Under the pieces are notes generated by a model. The model saw nothing but the letters and a program-made list of their open reading frames with translations, was not told the origin of the DNA and did no database searches. From Stereocaulon alpinum (Eukaryota > Ascomycota > Lecanoromycetes > Lecanorales > Stereocaulaceae), in contig JAEUBA010000298.1 in the NCBI GenBank assembly GCA_018257865.1, positions 1-11,735 of the forward strand: a DNA stretch of 11,735 bases. The letters run 5' to 3'. The position numbers and the translations under genes were made by a program. Positions 1-9,618 of this stretch are shown one piece after another (position 1 is the first letter of the stretch; every line of letters begins with the position of its first letter).

Positions 1-2105
1 TTAACTATAAAGGGATTATATAAAAAGTATATTATAGAAGTACTATAAGACCCTTAGGGTCTATCTTTATATAACTATAATTTCTATATTAGCTAAATCT
101 TTATTAATAAGTTCTATAAGACGCGAACCCTTAATAGAGAGTATCCTAAAATAGTCTTAGGTATTAAGAATAAAATTAATACCTAAGTTCTTACTAAAAT
201 ACTAGAGGACGAATTAAATAATACTTATATAGATAATTAGTATATAAGTCTATATAGGATATTCTTACCTTAGGTATAGGGTTTTTCTACTATACCTTAG
301 ATATATAACCTAGGTAACTATACAGCTATAATCCGTATAATTAAGTAGCTGTAGTAGGAGAATTATAAGGATTATTAATATCTAACTTATACTAAAGTTA
401 AGGCTATTAGAAAAATAATAGCTAGCTACTAAAAGCAAAAGAATCCGATTAATAAGAGTAAGAATAATAAGAATATTATAGATATAAAGGCTATCCTAAA
501 CTCTATTAAAATTAAGTAGACGCCTATAACTAGAGATATTAAAGAGACTACTAAGCTTATTAAGCTACCTCTATATAAGGTTTATTATATTATATACTTC
601 CTAAATCTAGAGTAAAAGGTAGCTCTTCGTATTAAGGACTAAAGGATTTAAGACGTAGTAAAAGCTAAATATACTAAAGAATACTTACTTACTTATACTA
701 CTAGTAAGGAGATACCTACGCTAATAATTAATAATTACTTTAAACGTACCTATAAGCTACGCGCTACTACTATTATCCTAAGTCTTCTAGAATTCTCTTA
801 GTATAACTACCTTAGTCTTACTTAGGATAAGCTTAAAGGGGGGGCTTTATATAATAATAGTAAGGGTTATATAGATTTTATAGAATTAGCTAGCCTAATA
901 TAGAATTAGGTTAAGATACCGCTAGATAGTATATATACTAAATATATTAATAAACTTACTACTAATATACTAAAGTTAGTAAAACTTAAAGAGTTAATTA
1001 ACTTACTAGGGGAAGATCTCTATAGGCGATTAGAGAAACTAGTTATATTTACTAGCTCTCCTATTATTATATATATTCTAGCGGTAGTAAGTCTATATCT
1101 CCTCCGCTATTCCGCCTTAACTATATACTAACCTTATTCTAGTAGTTTAAAAAGTATTTTCCTAGTAAATAGCTATAGTATAGCTTAACTATACCTCCTA
1201 AAAAGCGAGATAAATTATATATATAGCTATTTTAAGAAGAGGATAATAAGCGCTTTCTTATCTCTACGAAATATATCCTTAGAACTAGTATTACCCTAAC
1301 CTATATATTTAGAAGTATAAATATAGATATAGACTAGATATAATTCTATAATATTTAGTATAATAGGCGGGTAGTTCGGCTATCTTAGCGAAATTTAAAG
1401 ATATATAACTACTACTTTATTACAGATAATATAGATAGAGTAGATTAGAAGGTATTATTTAAATAGAGTAGAGATAATATAATAAGGGGATAGGTATATA
1501 AGTAAGCTAGATAATAAAGATTAGCTAGATATCTAAAAAAGGTTACTAAAAGCTAGTATAAGAATAAATTTTTACTATTATATCTTATATTCCCTATAGG
1601 GTTAGCGAACCTAAAAGAAGACTTTATAGCTCTACTAATATCTAAAGCCTATATTAAGCCTAAGTAATTTAATAGTATAAAGCCGCCTACTAAAGATCTA
1701 CTACCTCCGTTACTAGTTTTTAATCCGAAGCGGAAGCGGCCTTTAGCTCTAATAGGCGAGCTCTATTATCCTAATTAGGTCGTATCTAACTAAGGGTATT
1801 ATAACTATAAATAATAGTATTAATAGTATAGGAAGGAGGAGGCGCTATATATAAAGAACTATATAGGAGTATAGACTAGTACTAATATTATATAGGTAAG
1901 AATAGGTAATATAGATATAACTTTAGTATAAGGTTTAAAGTAATAGGAGCCTTTTAGTAAGCTTAGTCTTATAAGCGCTATATTAGCTAGTAAAGGAAAG
2001 AATAATATATATATTAATAAAATATTATTTATTATTAACCTAGACGCTCTAATTTAGGAGTTAGGATCTAAATATAAGCTAAGTATAAGCTATTTAATTT
2101 ATTAA
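1..2105 (+). pseudogene. RIP-degraded SNF2-family ATPase/helicase relic, copy 1 (C-terminal part)
   Basis: The relic is open at the window start. It reads in frame 1 to about 1255, then in frame 3 to a TAA at 2103-2105, so there is an indel (or a lost intron) near 1255. All in-frame stops are TAA or TAG, as expected for mutated Gln and Trp codons. SNF2-like landmarks are a helicase C-lobe motif at about 1045-1080 (reads V-I-F-T-S-S-P then hydrophobic residues) and, in frame 3 at about 1280-1430, a stretch that fits motifs V-VI: T-S-I-T-L-T, an I-D-I-D where D-P-x-W-N-P is usual, then R-R-V-V-R-L-S where the R-hRiGQ arginine motif sits. A basic K-R-K-R-P run follows at about 1726-1743. SNF2 proteins are ATP-driven DNA translocases; this one cannot be functional. 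The family call is my inference from motif order and spacing; a less specific superfamily-2 helicase is possible. Its N lobe would lie upstream of the window. Confidence 0.5.
520..1345 (+). repeat. Long direct repeat, copy 1 (partner at 6705-7499)
   Basis: This block of the SNF2-like relic recurs about 6,185 bp downstream in the same orientation. Bases 934-1005 match 7119-7190 without a difference (72 bases), and 565 pairs with 6750. Near the right end the offset falls to 6,154 (1319 pairs with 7473), so copy 2 has lost a net 31 bases in between. The match fades left of about 520 and right of about 1345. Identity is probably inflated because both copies have lost nearly every CA and TG. Confidence 0.85.
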
Positions 2106-2430
2106 ATAAAGGGGGATAGCTACTTAAAAGTTAAGTAGCTAAGCCTACGCTTAATATAGATATTATATAGGGAAGAGCCTCCTATAAGTTAAATAATATA
2201 AAGTATTAAATACTATTTAAGTCGGGTAACTCTTAATATTAAGTCAAATAGTACTTAATATACTTATAAATAAAGGGGGAAATCTATTTAAAAGTTAAGT
2301 AGCTAGGCCTACGCTTAATATAGATACTATATAGGGAATAGCCTCCTATAAGTTAAATAATATTAAGTTTTAGATACTATTTAAGTCGGGTAACTCTTAA
2401 TATTAAGTTAAATAGTACTTAATATACTTA
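2104..2430. repeat. Two tandem copies of a 164-bp unit
   Basis: Copy A is 2104-2267 and copy B 2268-2430, with a constant offset of 164 bases: the opening aaataaaggggga is at 2104 and 2268, and the closing agtacttaatatactta ends at 2266 and 2430. Differences between copies are mostly C/T and G/A, as RIP would give. The unit starts exactly where the upstream relic ends and lies before the next coding relic, so it is intergenic. It carries short inverted repeats. It could be a duplicated promoter or 3' segment, or a small palindromic element; nothing in the sequence decides. Confidence 0.9.
2118..2140. repeat. 10-bp inverted repeat with 3-base loop
   Basis: Perfect arms agctacttaa and ttaagtagct are separated by aag at the left end of 164-bp copy A. 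The left arm is partly degraded in copy B (about 2282-2304), so the hairpin predates the decay of copy B or was never conserved there. Confidence 0.8.
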
Positions 2431-3640
2431 GTATTTAAGTTAGATATCGCTTATTATACGCTAATCCTAAGTAGACCTAGTAGTTTAGAATTATTCTTTA
2501 TATATTCTATATTACCCTTTTAATCCTTTCTAATATACCTATCTCTTACTACTAATATATTAGTTAATACTCTATCTTATATATATATACCCGCTATAGA
2601 ATACTAGTATAAGGCGCTAGCTATCGCCGCTACTATTTCCCCCTCCTCTTAAGCCTCTTTACCTTCTACTAAATTCTACGATAATACTAACCCTAGGAAT
2701 TAGATAGTCTCAGTTATTTCGTATAGCCTTATAATCGAATAGGCCTACTATAAGGAGATTTAAATAGTATTAAAGAAAGAGATAGAAAGGAGATATATTA
2801 TTAGTACGTCCCTAAGGATACTAGAGAACTAGGCTAAACTTAGTAAGGCCTTATAGTAGCTAGAAATAGTATTCCCCTCTATTTTTATACCTATAATCCC
2901 CTAATACTAGCTGGAGAGTTATAAATTAGGTATAGCTAAAAAGATTAATAATACCTATAATTACTATTATAATTATAGAAGGCGTACTATATAGTCTTAC
3001 TCTATAAATAGTACTCTATCTATAATATATCTACTTACCTTTAGTAAAACGGGATTCTATATCTAGTTAATAGAGATAATAGCGGATACGCTTTTCTTCG
3101 CCTCTAATATTATTAAGGAGAAAAAACCTCTAGCTAGTATTACCTTAAATAAGCTCGAATTTAAAATATTTAAAGAGGTCTTATATAAGGATAGTATCTA
3201 TAATAGCTTAATAGACTAGATTTTTTATTATATTAGTAAAAATAATATCGAAGTTAATTACGCCCGTAAATTTAAGGCGGCTACCTTATAGATATATAAT
3301 AGAGGCGAGAATCCTATCTTATTTTATATTAAGGCGTATATATAAGGTACTATATATCTCGCCCTTTACTTTAATCGCGCTCCTACTAACTATACTCTAG
3401 TAAAACGGCGGGCCTACGTAAAATATTAAATAATAGGTATACCTTACGTCCGTTTCCGTAGTATATTAGTAAACTTAATTAATTATAGTACGCTAATACT
3501 ACTAAGTCCTATACTCTAATATTCTTCTTCTCTCTAACTTAGCGAAGAATACTTAACTTCTTCCTCCTTTATTCGTACTATTATTATTCTTCTTATTATA
3601 GACGCGTTAGAATTATCTATAATACTATCTAATATAGCTA

Positions 3641-3700
3641 GTCCTTTTTAGATTAACCTTTATATTAATATAACGCTAAAGCCTACGCTAACTAAGGTTA
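3641..3700 (+). repeat. Internal direct repeat of the unidentified relic, copy 1
   Basis: Bases 3641-3700 align without gaps to 3877-3936, an offset of 236. Frame 1 here and frame 3 there give matching peptides: both contain Q/K-I-N, then I-N/I-x-L-K, then L-T-K-V/A-N. Because 236 is not a multiple of three, the shared peptide also locates the frame change to between the two copies. Confidence 0.65.
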
Positions 3701-3708
3701 ACGTAGGC
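3681..3708. repeat. 12-bp inverted repeat within the coding relic
   Basis: Arms gcctacgctaac and gttaacgtaggc are separated by taag. They pair with one mismatch, which is itself a possible RIP change. It overlaps the right end of the internal direct repeat and may be chance. Confidence 0.6.
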
Positions 3709-3876
3709 CTAGAGATCAGCTAGTTAATAACTTAGGATCTAAAGCCTATAATATTCTTTCTAAAACTAACTTATAATACTTCTTATAACTAAAGGATTAA
3801 CCTAGGACTACTAGAATTCTTAGATACTATATAGATAATTACTAGCTTTCTTAATAGACTAAAGGAGTTACTACTA

Positions 3877-3936
3877 ATCCTTCTTAAATTAACTCTTAAG
3901 TTAATATAATACTAAAGCTTATACTAACTAAGGCTA
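3877..3936 (+). repeat. Internal direct repeat of the unidentified relic, copy 2
   Basis: This is the partner of 3641-3700. Most differences are C to T or G to A, consistent with separate RIP of an older duplication within the coding sequence. Confidence 0.65.
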
Positions 3937-5029
3937 ATTTCTATATACTTATTAATAAGCTAAAGTCTAGTAGTCTAACTAGAATCCTATAAAACTTCCC
4001 TAATATCTATAGAGGCTTATAATATAGTAATAGTTTATTTAGTACCCTCTATTAAGTACTTAAAGACCGCCTATAGGGTGCTACTATTTAGGGCGGAAAT
4101 CTTTAAGGTTTTAGCTAAGACCTTACTAAGGTCCTTAATACTATTACTACTAACTTTAATCTACCCGACTATATACTACCTTATAGAGACGAAGTAATAT
4201 ATATACTTATAAGACTACTTAATAAAGTACTTAGAATAGTTAACTAATATACTAGTAAATAACCTTTAGAGGAGTCTTATAACTTATTTAGTTTAAAAAA
4301 GTATAGATATAATAATACCTATACTAAGTAACCTAATTATACTAGACTATTCTTTATACTAGCTCTAGTCTTAGATAATACCTACCTACCTTATATTATT
4401 CTTAGAATTAGTTATATACTTAATAATAAATTCTATCTTATCCTACTATAGTATATTATACGTAATACTTTACTTACTAACGCTAACTAGCTTTAGGACT
4501 AGCTTAGTTATAATACTCTAATCTAATTCTTAGTATCTAAGAAATTCTAGACCGCTAAAGATAATACTTAGGGGAGCACCCTTATCTATATAGCTAATAA
4601 GATTATAGAGATAACTATAGATAAAGATTTATAAAATATAATCTATAATATATATTCGCGTAGTCACCAGCGCTATAAGCTTTATATTATATAAGGGGTA
4701 TTCTATTAGTTATAGTACGTTAATAAATAGTTAGGATATTTATTAATAGGTATAATAGTATCTATTAAGGGTAATATAGCCTATCTAAATTAACCTTACT
4801 AAGGTATATTTACTATCTCCTACTACTTAAAATATTCTTCTCTTATAGTAGGACCTAAAGGGAAAACCTATAATATATAGAATCCTTTATATAAAGACTC
4901 TACTACCTCTTCTACTAAATCCCCCGCCTTAAGGCCTTATAAATTCTCCCCTTTAATTAAGCGAGCCTACTAGTATTCCTACCTAGCCTCTAAATAATCC
5001 TATACTTATCTATTCTAATATAAATAACA

Positions 5030-5926
5030 GCGGCTGTACTAGTAATTAGAAAGAGAAGGCGTAAAAGGAGGAAGGGGATACTATAGAAGAGGATAAGGAG
5101 AAGGTATTAAAGATTAATAAGGCCTATAATAGCAGGGTTCTAAAGTTATATAATATTAAGATAGTTAGGGTAGTAGTAGATAGAGTAGCTACTAAAGATC
5201 TAGAGGTATTAGAATAGTAGGATTATAATTAGATATAAGTACTTTAACCTCTACCTTATTATTTTCCTACTACTAAATACTACCCTAGCCTTATATAATA
5301 CGTCCTATATTAACTAAGTTAAACTAACCTAAATCTAAGCTACGCGTTATATAATATACTTATTATACTACTACCTCTTAATTAAAGGTAACTTAAAGGC
5401 GTTAGGAGGGCTAAAAAGATTAAGAAAGGCTTTACTAATACTTAGAGAGATAAGCGAGATAATATCTATCCTTATTATAGATTATAGTAATTATTAGGCG
5501 CCTTAGGGAACTTCTTCTATTTAGTCTACTTTTTTAAAAAGATTAGATACCTTTCTAAATAATCCTATAATATACTATCTATATAGGAACTATATATAGC
5601 TGAGACTATTTTATAATAGCGCTATATATAGAATATATAGATTACGTAGCCTAGTATATAAAAGATCTAACTAAAAATATACTAATAGTAAGTACTCTAC
5701 TCTAGAATTATAATTTAATTTATAGAGTAGATCTTAACTTACCTTATTCTCTCTAAAAGATTCTATAAACCTAAGATTAAAAATAACCTTAGTATAGTAA
5801 TAGAATATTATTATTAAGTAATAAAATAGTATTAAGAATAGATAGTATAGCGCTATCTATAGTTAGCTATTAAATATAAATTAGCTTAGGTTTACTCTTC
5901 TAGAAGTTAAAGAGGTAGAATAGTAT
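5030..5926 (+). pseudogene. RIP-degraded coding relic, probable N-terminal part of the second SNF2-like gene
   Basis: Bases about 5037-5235 give a strongly charged frame rich in Lys, Glu and Asp (K-E-E-G-D, then E-E-D-K-E-K), suggesting an unstructured or coiled N-terminal segment. From about 5240 to 5640 a frame with repeated K-K and aromatic residues is protein-like (around 5420: R-R-A-K-K-I-K-K-G-F-T). Overlapping frame 2 from 5399 is also open, so the true frame is unsure. Nothing here is diagnostic alone. I attach it to the SNF2-like relic because the next recognisable motif on this strand, after the 244-bp duplication, is SNF2 motif Ia. It could instead be a separate small gene. Confidence 0.35.
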
Positions 5927-6350
5927 AATCTATTATACTAAGTATCTCCTATCTTCGAAGTTAAAGGTATAGAGCGGTAATAATATATATCCCTCTACTA
6001 ATTAATAGGATTTCGGTTATCTATATATTAAGAAAATCGAGAAAAGCGTAGCCTTTAAAACTAGGGTAGTAAAGAAAGGTTTTATTCTTATTATTATACT
6101 AGCTAATAATTAGGTTTAAAGTACTAGTAGGCTCTCTAATACTATTTATAACTACTACTCTAGAAGTATTAATCTATTATACTAAGTATCTCCTACCTTT
6201 AAAGTTAAAGGTATAGAGCGGTAATAATATATATCCCTCCGCTAATTAATAGGATATTAGTTATCTATATATTAAGAAAATTAAGAAAAGCGTAGCCTTT
6301 TAGACTAGATTAGCGAAGAAAGGGTTTATTCTAGTTATTATACTAGCTAA
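5927..6350 (+). repeat. 244-bp partial tandem duplication (5927-6106 and 6171-6350)
   Basis: A 180-bp block recurs at a constant offset of 244 bases: aatctattat is at 5927 and 6171, and the end tattatactagctaa is at 6092 and 6336. A 64-bp spacer separates the copies. The block codes for the segment just before and into SNF2 motif Ia, so the helicase relic carries this piece twice. A third, weaker match is at about 6632-6700. Confidence 0.85.
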
Positions 6351-6631
6351 AGTCATTAGGAACTAGCTGAGGGAATAGTCTAAGATAATTAATACTTAAT
6401 ATCTAATATTAAAGTTATAGTGTATCTATACCTATATAGGTAGAATATATAATAATATTAATATTACTAGACTTACTAATCTCTCGCTAAAGAGATTAAA
6501 GCTAAAAAGAGGGAGGATATAACTATAATAGAAGATAAGATTATATTTAAGAAAGTATAAAAAGCAGAGAATATTTATTTTAAGAGACTTAAACTTAAGT
6601 ATCTTAACTTAGGGGGTAATATTTCTAATAA

Positions 6632-6700
6632 GCTATAGAGTTATTATAATATATTTCTATTAGCCTATAAATAGAATATTAGTTATCTATATATTAAGAA
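6632..6700 (+). repeat. Diverged third match to the 244-bp duplicated block
   Basis: Bases from ctatagag near 6633 to the identical stretch attagttatctatatattaa (about 6678-6698) align with the central part of both 244-bp copies, clearly at the right end and weakly at the left. It sits just before the long repeat shared with copy 1. Confidence 0.5.
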
Positions 6701-6704
6701 TAGG

Positions 6705-7499
6705 ATACTATATACTTAAGATATCTTTAGGACTACTAATCTAGTATAACTACCTCCCTATAAGATTCGTTATATTATATACCTACCTTTATTAGTATAA
6801 AAGATAGCTCTTCGCGCTAAGGACTAGAGGATCTAAGACGTAGTAAAAGCTAAATATACTAAAGAATACTTAATTACTTATACTACTAGTAAGGAGATAC
6901 CTACGCTAATAACTACTAACTACTTTAAATATATATATAGACTATGCGCTATTACTATAGTTATAAGCCTTTTAAGACTTACTCAGCTTAATAACCTTAG
7001 TCTTACTTAAGATAAGCTTAAAGGGGGGGATTTATATTATAGCGGTAAGGGTTATATAGATTTTATAGAGTTAACTAGCCTAATATAGAATTAGGCTAAG
7101 ATACTACTAGATAGTATTTATACTAAATATATTAATAAACTTACTACTAATATACTAAAGTTAGTAAAACTTAAAGAGTTAATTAACTTATTAAGGGAAG
7201 ATCTCTATAGGTAACTAAAGAAACTAGTTATATTTACTAGCTCTCCTATTATTATATATATTCTAGTAGTAGTAAGTCTATATCTCCTCCGCTATTCCGC
7301 CTTAACTATATACTAACCTTATTCTAGTAGTTTAAAAAGTATTTTCTTAGTAAATAGCTACGGTATAGCTCGACCGTATATTCTAAGAAGCGAGATAAAT
7401 TATTTATATAGATATATTAATAAGGAAACTATAATTATTTTATTCCCCTCTTACCTATACCTCTAAAAGTGTAAATATAGATATAGACTAGATATAATA
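6705..7499 (+). repeat. Long direct repeat, copy 2 (partner at 520-1345)
   Basis: This is the second copy of the SNF2-like block, in the same orientation. Some positions keep cga or ccg where copy 1 shows taa or cta (about 7370) and the reverse (about 1027 against 7212). The copies were thus mutated at least partly independently. Confidence 0.85.
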
Positions 7500-7507
7500 T
7501 TATAGGA

Positions 7508-8090
7508 TTTAATATTTTAGGTAGGTTAATTAGTAGTAATAGTAAAGATAGAAGGTATAAATTTAAGGACTAGTTTAAATACTATAAATAGTAGACCCCG
7601 TCGTTTAAATTAAAGAGTATAGAGAAACTATACTATTTAACTTAAGACTACTAATATAATATTTATATCTTAGAATTATATTATAAAGACTTAGCTAATA
7701 CTACCTACTACTTTCCCTAACCTAAATTAGTTATCTCTAATAAATCTAAATACTATCGCTACTATAGAGGATATAGTTCCGCTAGCTTAATATATATCTA
7801 CTAGTAGAGATTCTCTTTATAAGACGTCTTATAAACAGAAGGAGGTATCTAATTATTATTAACTAAGTCGAAGAACTAATTTAATTAGTTAAGCTAATAA
7901 TATAACTCTATATCGCACCTATATAACTTAAGAGCCGGTAGTAAAGTATATATTATTAATATACTATAGCGAATCTAGTAAGTCTAGCTCTATATATATT
8001 TATTAATAGATACTTAAGTAGGTAGTATCTAAGGTCTTAAGGTCCTAGGCTAATAGGGTAGAGGTAGTATATATTTATTAAGAATATAGA
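7508..8090 (+). pseudogene. Short unidentified coding relic
   Basis: Frame 2 is protein-like from about 7508 to about 7970, more weakly to 8090, with only TAA and TAG stops. Visible features are a basic start (K-D-R-R-Y-K-F-K-D), a Tyr-rich centre near 7746-7765 (K-Y-Y-R-Y-Y-R-G-Y) and a C-terminal S-H-L-Y-N-L-R-A-G-S-K-V near 7912-7947. Because RIP turns Cys and His codons into Tyr codons, the Tyr-rich centre could once have been a Cys/His zinc-binding site; that is speculation. It begins just where the SNF2-like repeat breaks off, so it may be unrelated sequence joined by a rearrangement. Confidence 0.3.
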
Positions 8091-8173
8091 TAAAATAGCG
8101 ATATTCGTCTTACGTAGGGGAACTATAGCTAGAGGTATAGTTATAGTAGTAACTATTCGAAAAGGTAGGAAAA

Positions 8174-8256
8174 TTTCGTTTAACTTAGATAGTTTCGTTT
8201 AACTTAGATAGAATTCTATCTAAGTTAGATAGAAGTTAGTCTAACTTAGCTAAGTT
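8174..8256. repeat. Nested palindrome cluster built on the motif AACTTAG
   Basis: A 19-bp unit, tttcgtttaacttagatag, is repeated in tandem at 8174-8192 and 8193-8211. Bases 8200-8227 form a perfect 28-bp palindrome centred on gaattc. It overlaps a second one at 8216-8232 (arms ctatctaa and ttagatag around one g). A perfect 14-bp palindrome, aacttagctaagtt, follows at 8243-8256, and further AACTTAG copies run to about 8270. It lies in the gap between two coding relics, where no gene is visible from about 8090 to 8320. Confidence 0.85.
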
Positions 8257-8319
8257 TCTATTTAACTTAGTTAATAGACTCTAAGCTAATTTAATATTAA
8301 TTAAAATAATATAATAATA

Positions 8320-9193
8320 ATATACTAAAGAAGCCTCCCCTTTCTAAAAAACTTCGCCTCCTTCCCTAAAGACCTTACCTATCTAGCTACCTATAGCTAG
8401 CTATATTATTATAGATAATACTCCTTAATAACCTTATACTACCTTATTACTAGCGAAGACCCTTATATATATTAGATAGATAATAAAAATCTTCTAATAA
8501 TAGTTAAGATAAAGGTAGAATAAGTAGTAGCTACTAGAAAAGCCTAAGAGACTAAAGTAAATAAGCGAAAGGTACGCTTTAAACTAAGTAACTTATTCTA
8601 AGTATTAATATATTAGTAGATTAAGGCTATTAAAGAAAAGTAGCTAGGGCCTAAGAGAAGTACTAAAGAGAGTAATAGAGTAGTAAAGCCTAGGAAATAT
8701 TAAAGATATAATAGTAACCTTAGCGAGGATACCTCTAAATAAATATATAAAGAAGAGGTCTCTTTAAAGATAACTAGTATTAATAATATTAATATACTCT
8801 CTAATAACCCTATAACTAGCCCTATAAAGAAACTAGTATCTACTATTATTATAGGTATATAACTTTTCTCTACTCTTATATTTAGTCTATTAGATAACTT
8901 TATATTTAGGAGATAGAAAAGATAGGCTTTTATATAATAAATTAGACCTCTATTATAAGTATAATTAGTATATAATAATAGATATAACCTATTAACTATA
9001 TAGTATAAACTAACGTAGCCGTTAATATCTAAGATTAATACTATATTATAAAGCGATATAAGTATTACCTAAAAGAAGACCGTAAGTTACCTATTAATAT
9101 TACGTATATATTTAATACGTTAATATAGAAAGAAGGAAATAATATAGAACTATACTATAAAACGAGGTCCTTAGGGGAATACTAATACTAGGA
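8320..9193 (+). pseudogene. Unidentified coding relic, 5' part, interrupted by the island
   Basis: Frame 1 is protein-like from about 8320 to 8870 (reading P-F-L-K-N-F-A-S-F-P-K-D-L near 8335-8375, then a charged run with K-V-N-K-R-K-V-R-F-K-L near 8551-8585). Frame 3 is the better one by about 9003-9193 (Y-Y-L-K-E-D-R-K-L-P-I-N-I near 9063-9101), so an indel lies in between. Only TAA and TAG interrupt it. I do not recognise the family; the basic, charged stretch around 8530-8700 could be a nucleic-acid-binding or coiled segment. The reading ends at the 13-bp repeat bordering the island and resumes at 10382 in frame 1. Confidence 0.45.
9181..9193. repeat. 13-bp direct repeat, left copy (candidate target-site duplication)
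   Basis: The sequence actaatactagga is identical to 10382-10394. It sits exactly where RIP-type sequence gives way to TG- and CA-containing sequence. Confidence 0.8.
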
Positions 9194-9598
9194 TTGATTG
9201 ATTGGTTTATACGCCTATTCTAGTATCTATATATACTAATGAGGGTGTTCTATTATATTATTTGTGAAACTAGTAGATGGTACACGTAGTGTGCCTTTCC
9301 TAGCCGTAAGAGAAACTATAGTATAGTGCCTAGATAAAAACTCCCGCTTATCCTTGACGATGCAATTGCTTTTGGTCTAGGGACTATACCTTAGGCCTCC
9401 TTAACACCGGTAACTCTTAACTATATTCTTCAATATTATGCCGAGCGCTCTATGACATTGTTTCCAATACTAACTGTAATATACACCCTTCGCACTATAC
9501 TCAGCTCTTAAGGACCCTGCTGTATTCTTCTATATCCTTCGACTTTATTATAGCGCTGAGCGCCCTGTAACTTTCTTTGACCTTTACTGTGTTGATAC

Positions 9599-9618
9599 GG
9601 GGGGGGGGGAGGAGGGGG
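9599..9618. repeat. Poly-G tract (G11-A-G2-A-G5)
   Basis: Eleven consecutive G, then A-GG-A-GGGGG. It could form a G-quadruplex or be a slippage-prone homopolymer, and its exact length may be a sequencing artefact. Confidence 0.85.

Larger units (their letters stand above)
2521..5020 (+). pseudogene. Long unidentified coding relic (about 830 codons)
   Basis: I do not recognise this gene. Frame 1 is protein-like from about 2521 to at least 3700; frame 3 takes over between about 3710 and 3880 and stays open to about 5020, so at least one indel lies there. Only TAA and TAG interrupt it. The residue mix (Lys, Asn, Asp, Glu, Ser, Tyr with spaced hydrophobics) suits a soluble globular protein. The start is uncertain because ATG has become ATA. 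A K-E-K-K-P run lies near 3118-3132 and a G-P-K-G-K-T stretch near 4854-4871. The latter superficially resembles a P-loop but lacks the GxxxxGK[ST] spacing and sits near the C terminus. No transposase, reverse transcriptase or integrase signature is visible. A repeated peptide of about 20 residues is encoded at 3641-3700 and 3877-3936. It lies between two SNF2-like relics on the same strand. Whether it was one gene or two cannot be told. Confidence 0.45.
5927..7505 (+). pseudogene. RIP-degraded SNF2-family ATPase relic, copy 2 (N lobe and truncated C lobe)
   Basis: Frame 1 at about 6316-6400 reads F-I-L-V-I-I-L-A-K-V-I-R-N-x-L-R-E-x-S, where each x is a TAG that was Trp or Gln. This fits SNF2 motif Ia (hydrophobic run, Pro-Ala, then N-W-x-x-E). 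Frame 3 takes over by 6483. A D-E-like pair (gat aag) follows at 6534, then a K-R-L with G-G-x-I-x-N-K-L near 6605-6640, roughly where motif III (LTGTPxxNxL) belongs. From about 6705 the sequence repeats copy 1, including the V-I-F-T-S-S-P helicase motif near 7230. The reading ends shortly after 7499, so motifs V-VI present in copy 1 are missing. A Walker A box is not legible. There is an indel between about 6400 and 6483. The gene is dead and also structurally truncated. Confidence 0.5.

Noticed and set aside
52..60. ttaggg, the fungal telomere unit
   Set aside because: It is a single copy with no array, and scattered ccctaa and ttaggg elsewhere are isolated too.
226..240. tat ata gat aat, resembling a mutated Y-x-D-D reverse transcriptase box
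   Set aside because: It lies in frame 1 of the first relic, but no other RT motif surrounds it and the downstream reading is helicase-like. TA-rich sequence makes such a match likely by chance.
4854..4871. G-P-K-G-K-T as a Walker A box
   Set aside because: The spacing does not fit GxxxxGK[ST], and no Walker B follows in the remaining sequence.
5027..5037. acagcggctgt, a near-palindrome that kept CA and TG
   Set aside because: It stands out in mutated DNA, but it is a single 11-bp site with no repeated partner and is most simply an unmutated remnant.
5927..6350. CRISPR-like array
   Set aside because: There are only two long 180-bp repeats with one spacer, in a eukaryotic RIP setting.
1..9180. 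Mitochondrial or other organellar AT-rich DNA
   Set aside because: The loss is specific to CA and TG while CpG and GC-rich triplets remain, and there is no organellar gene. RIP explains this; simple AT bias does not.
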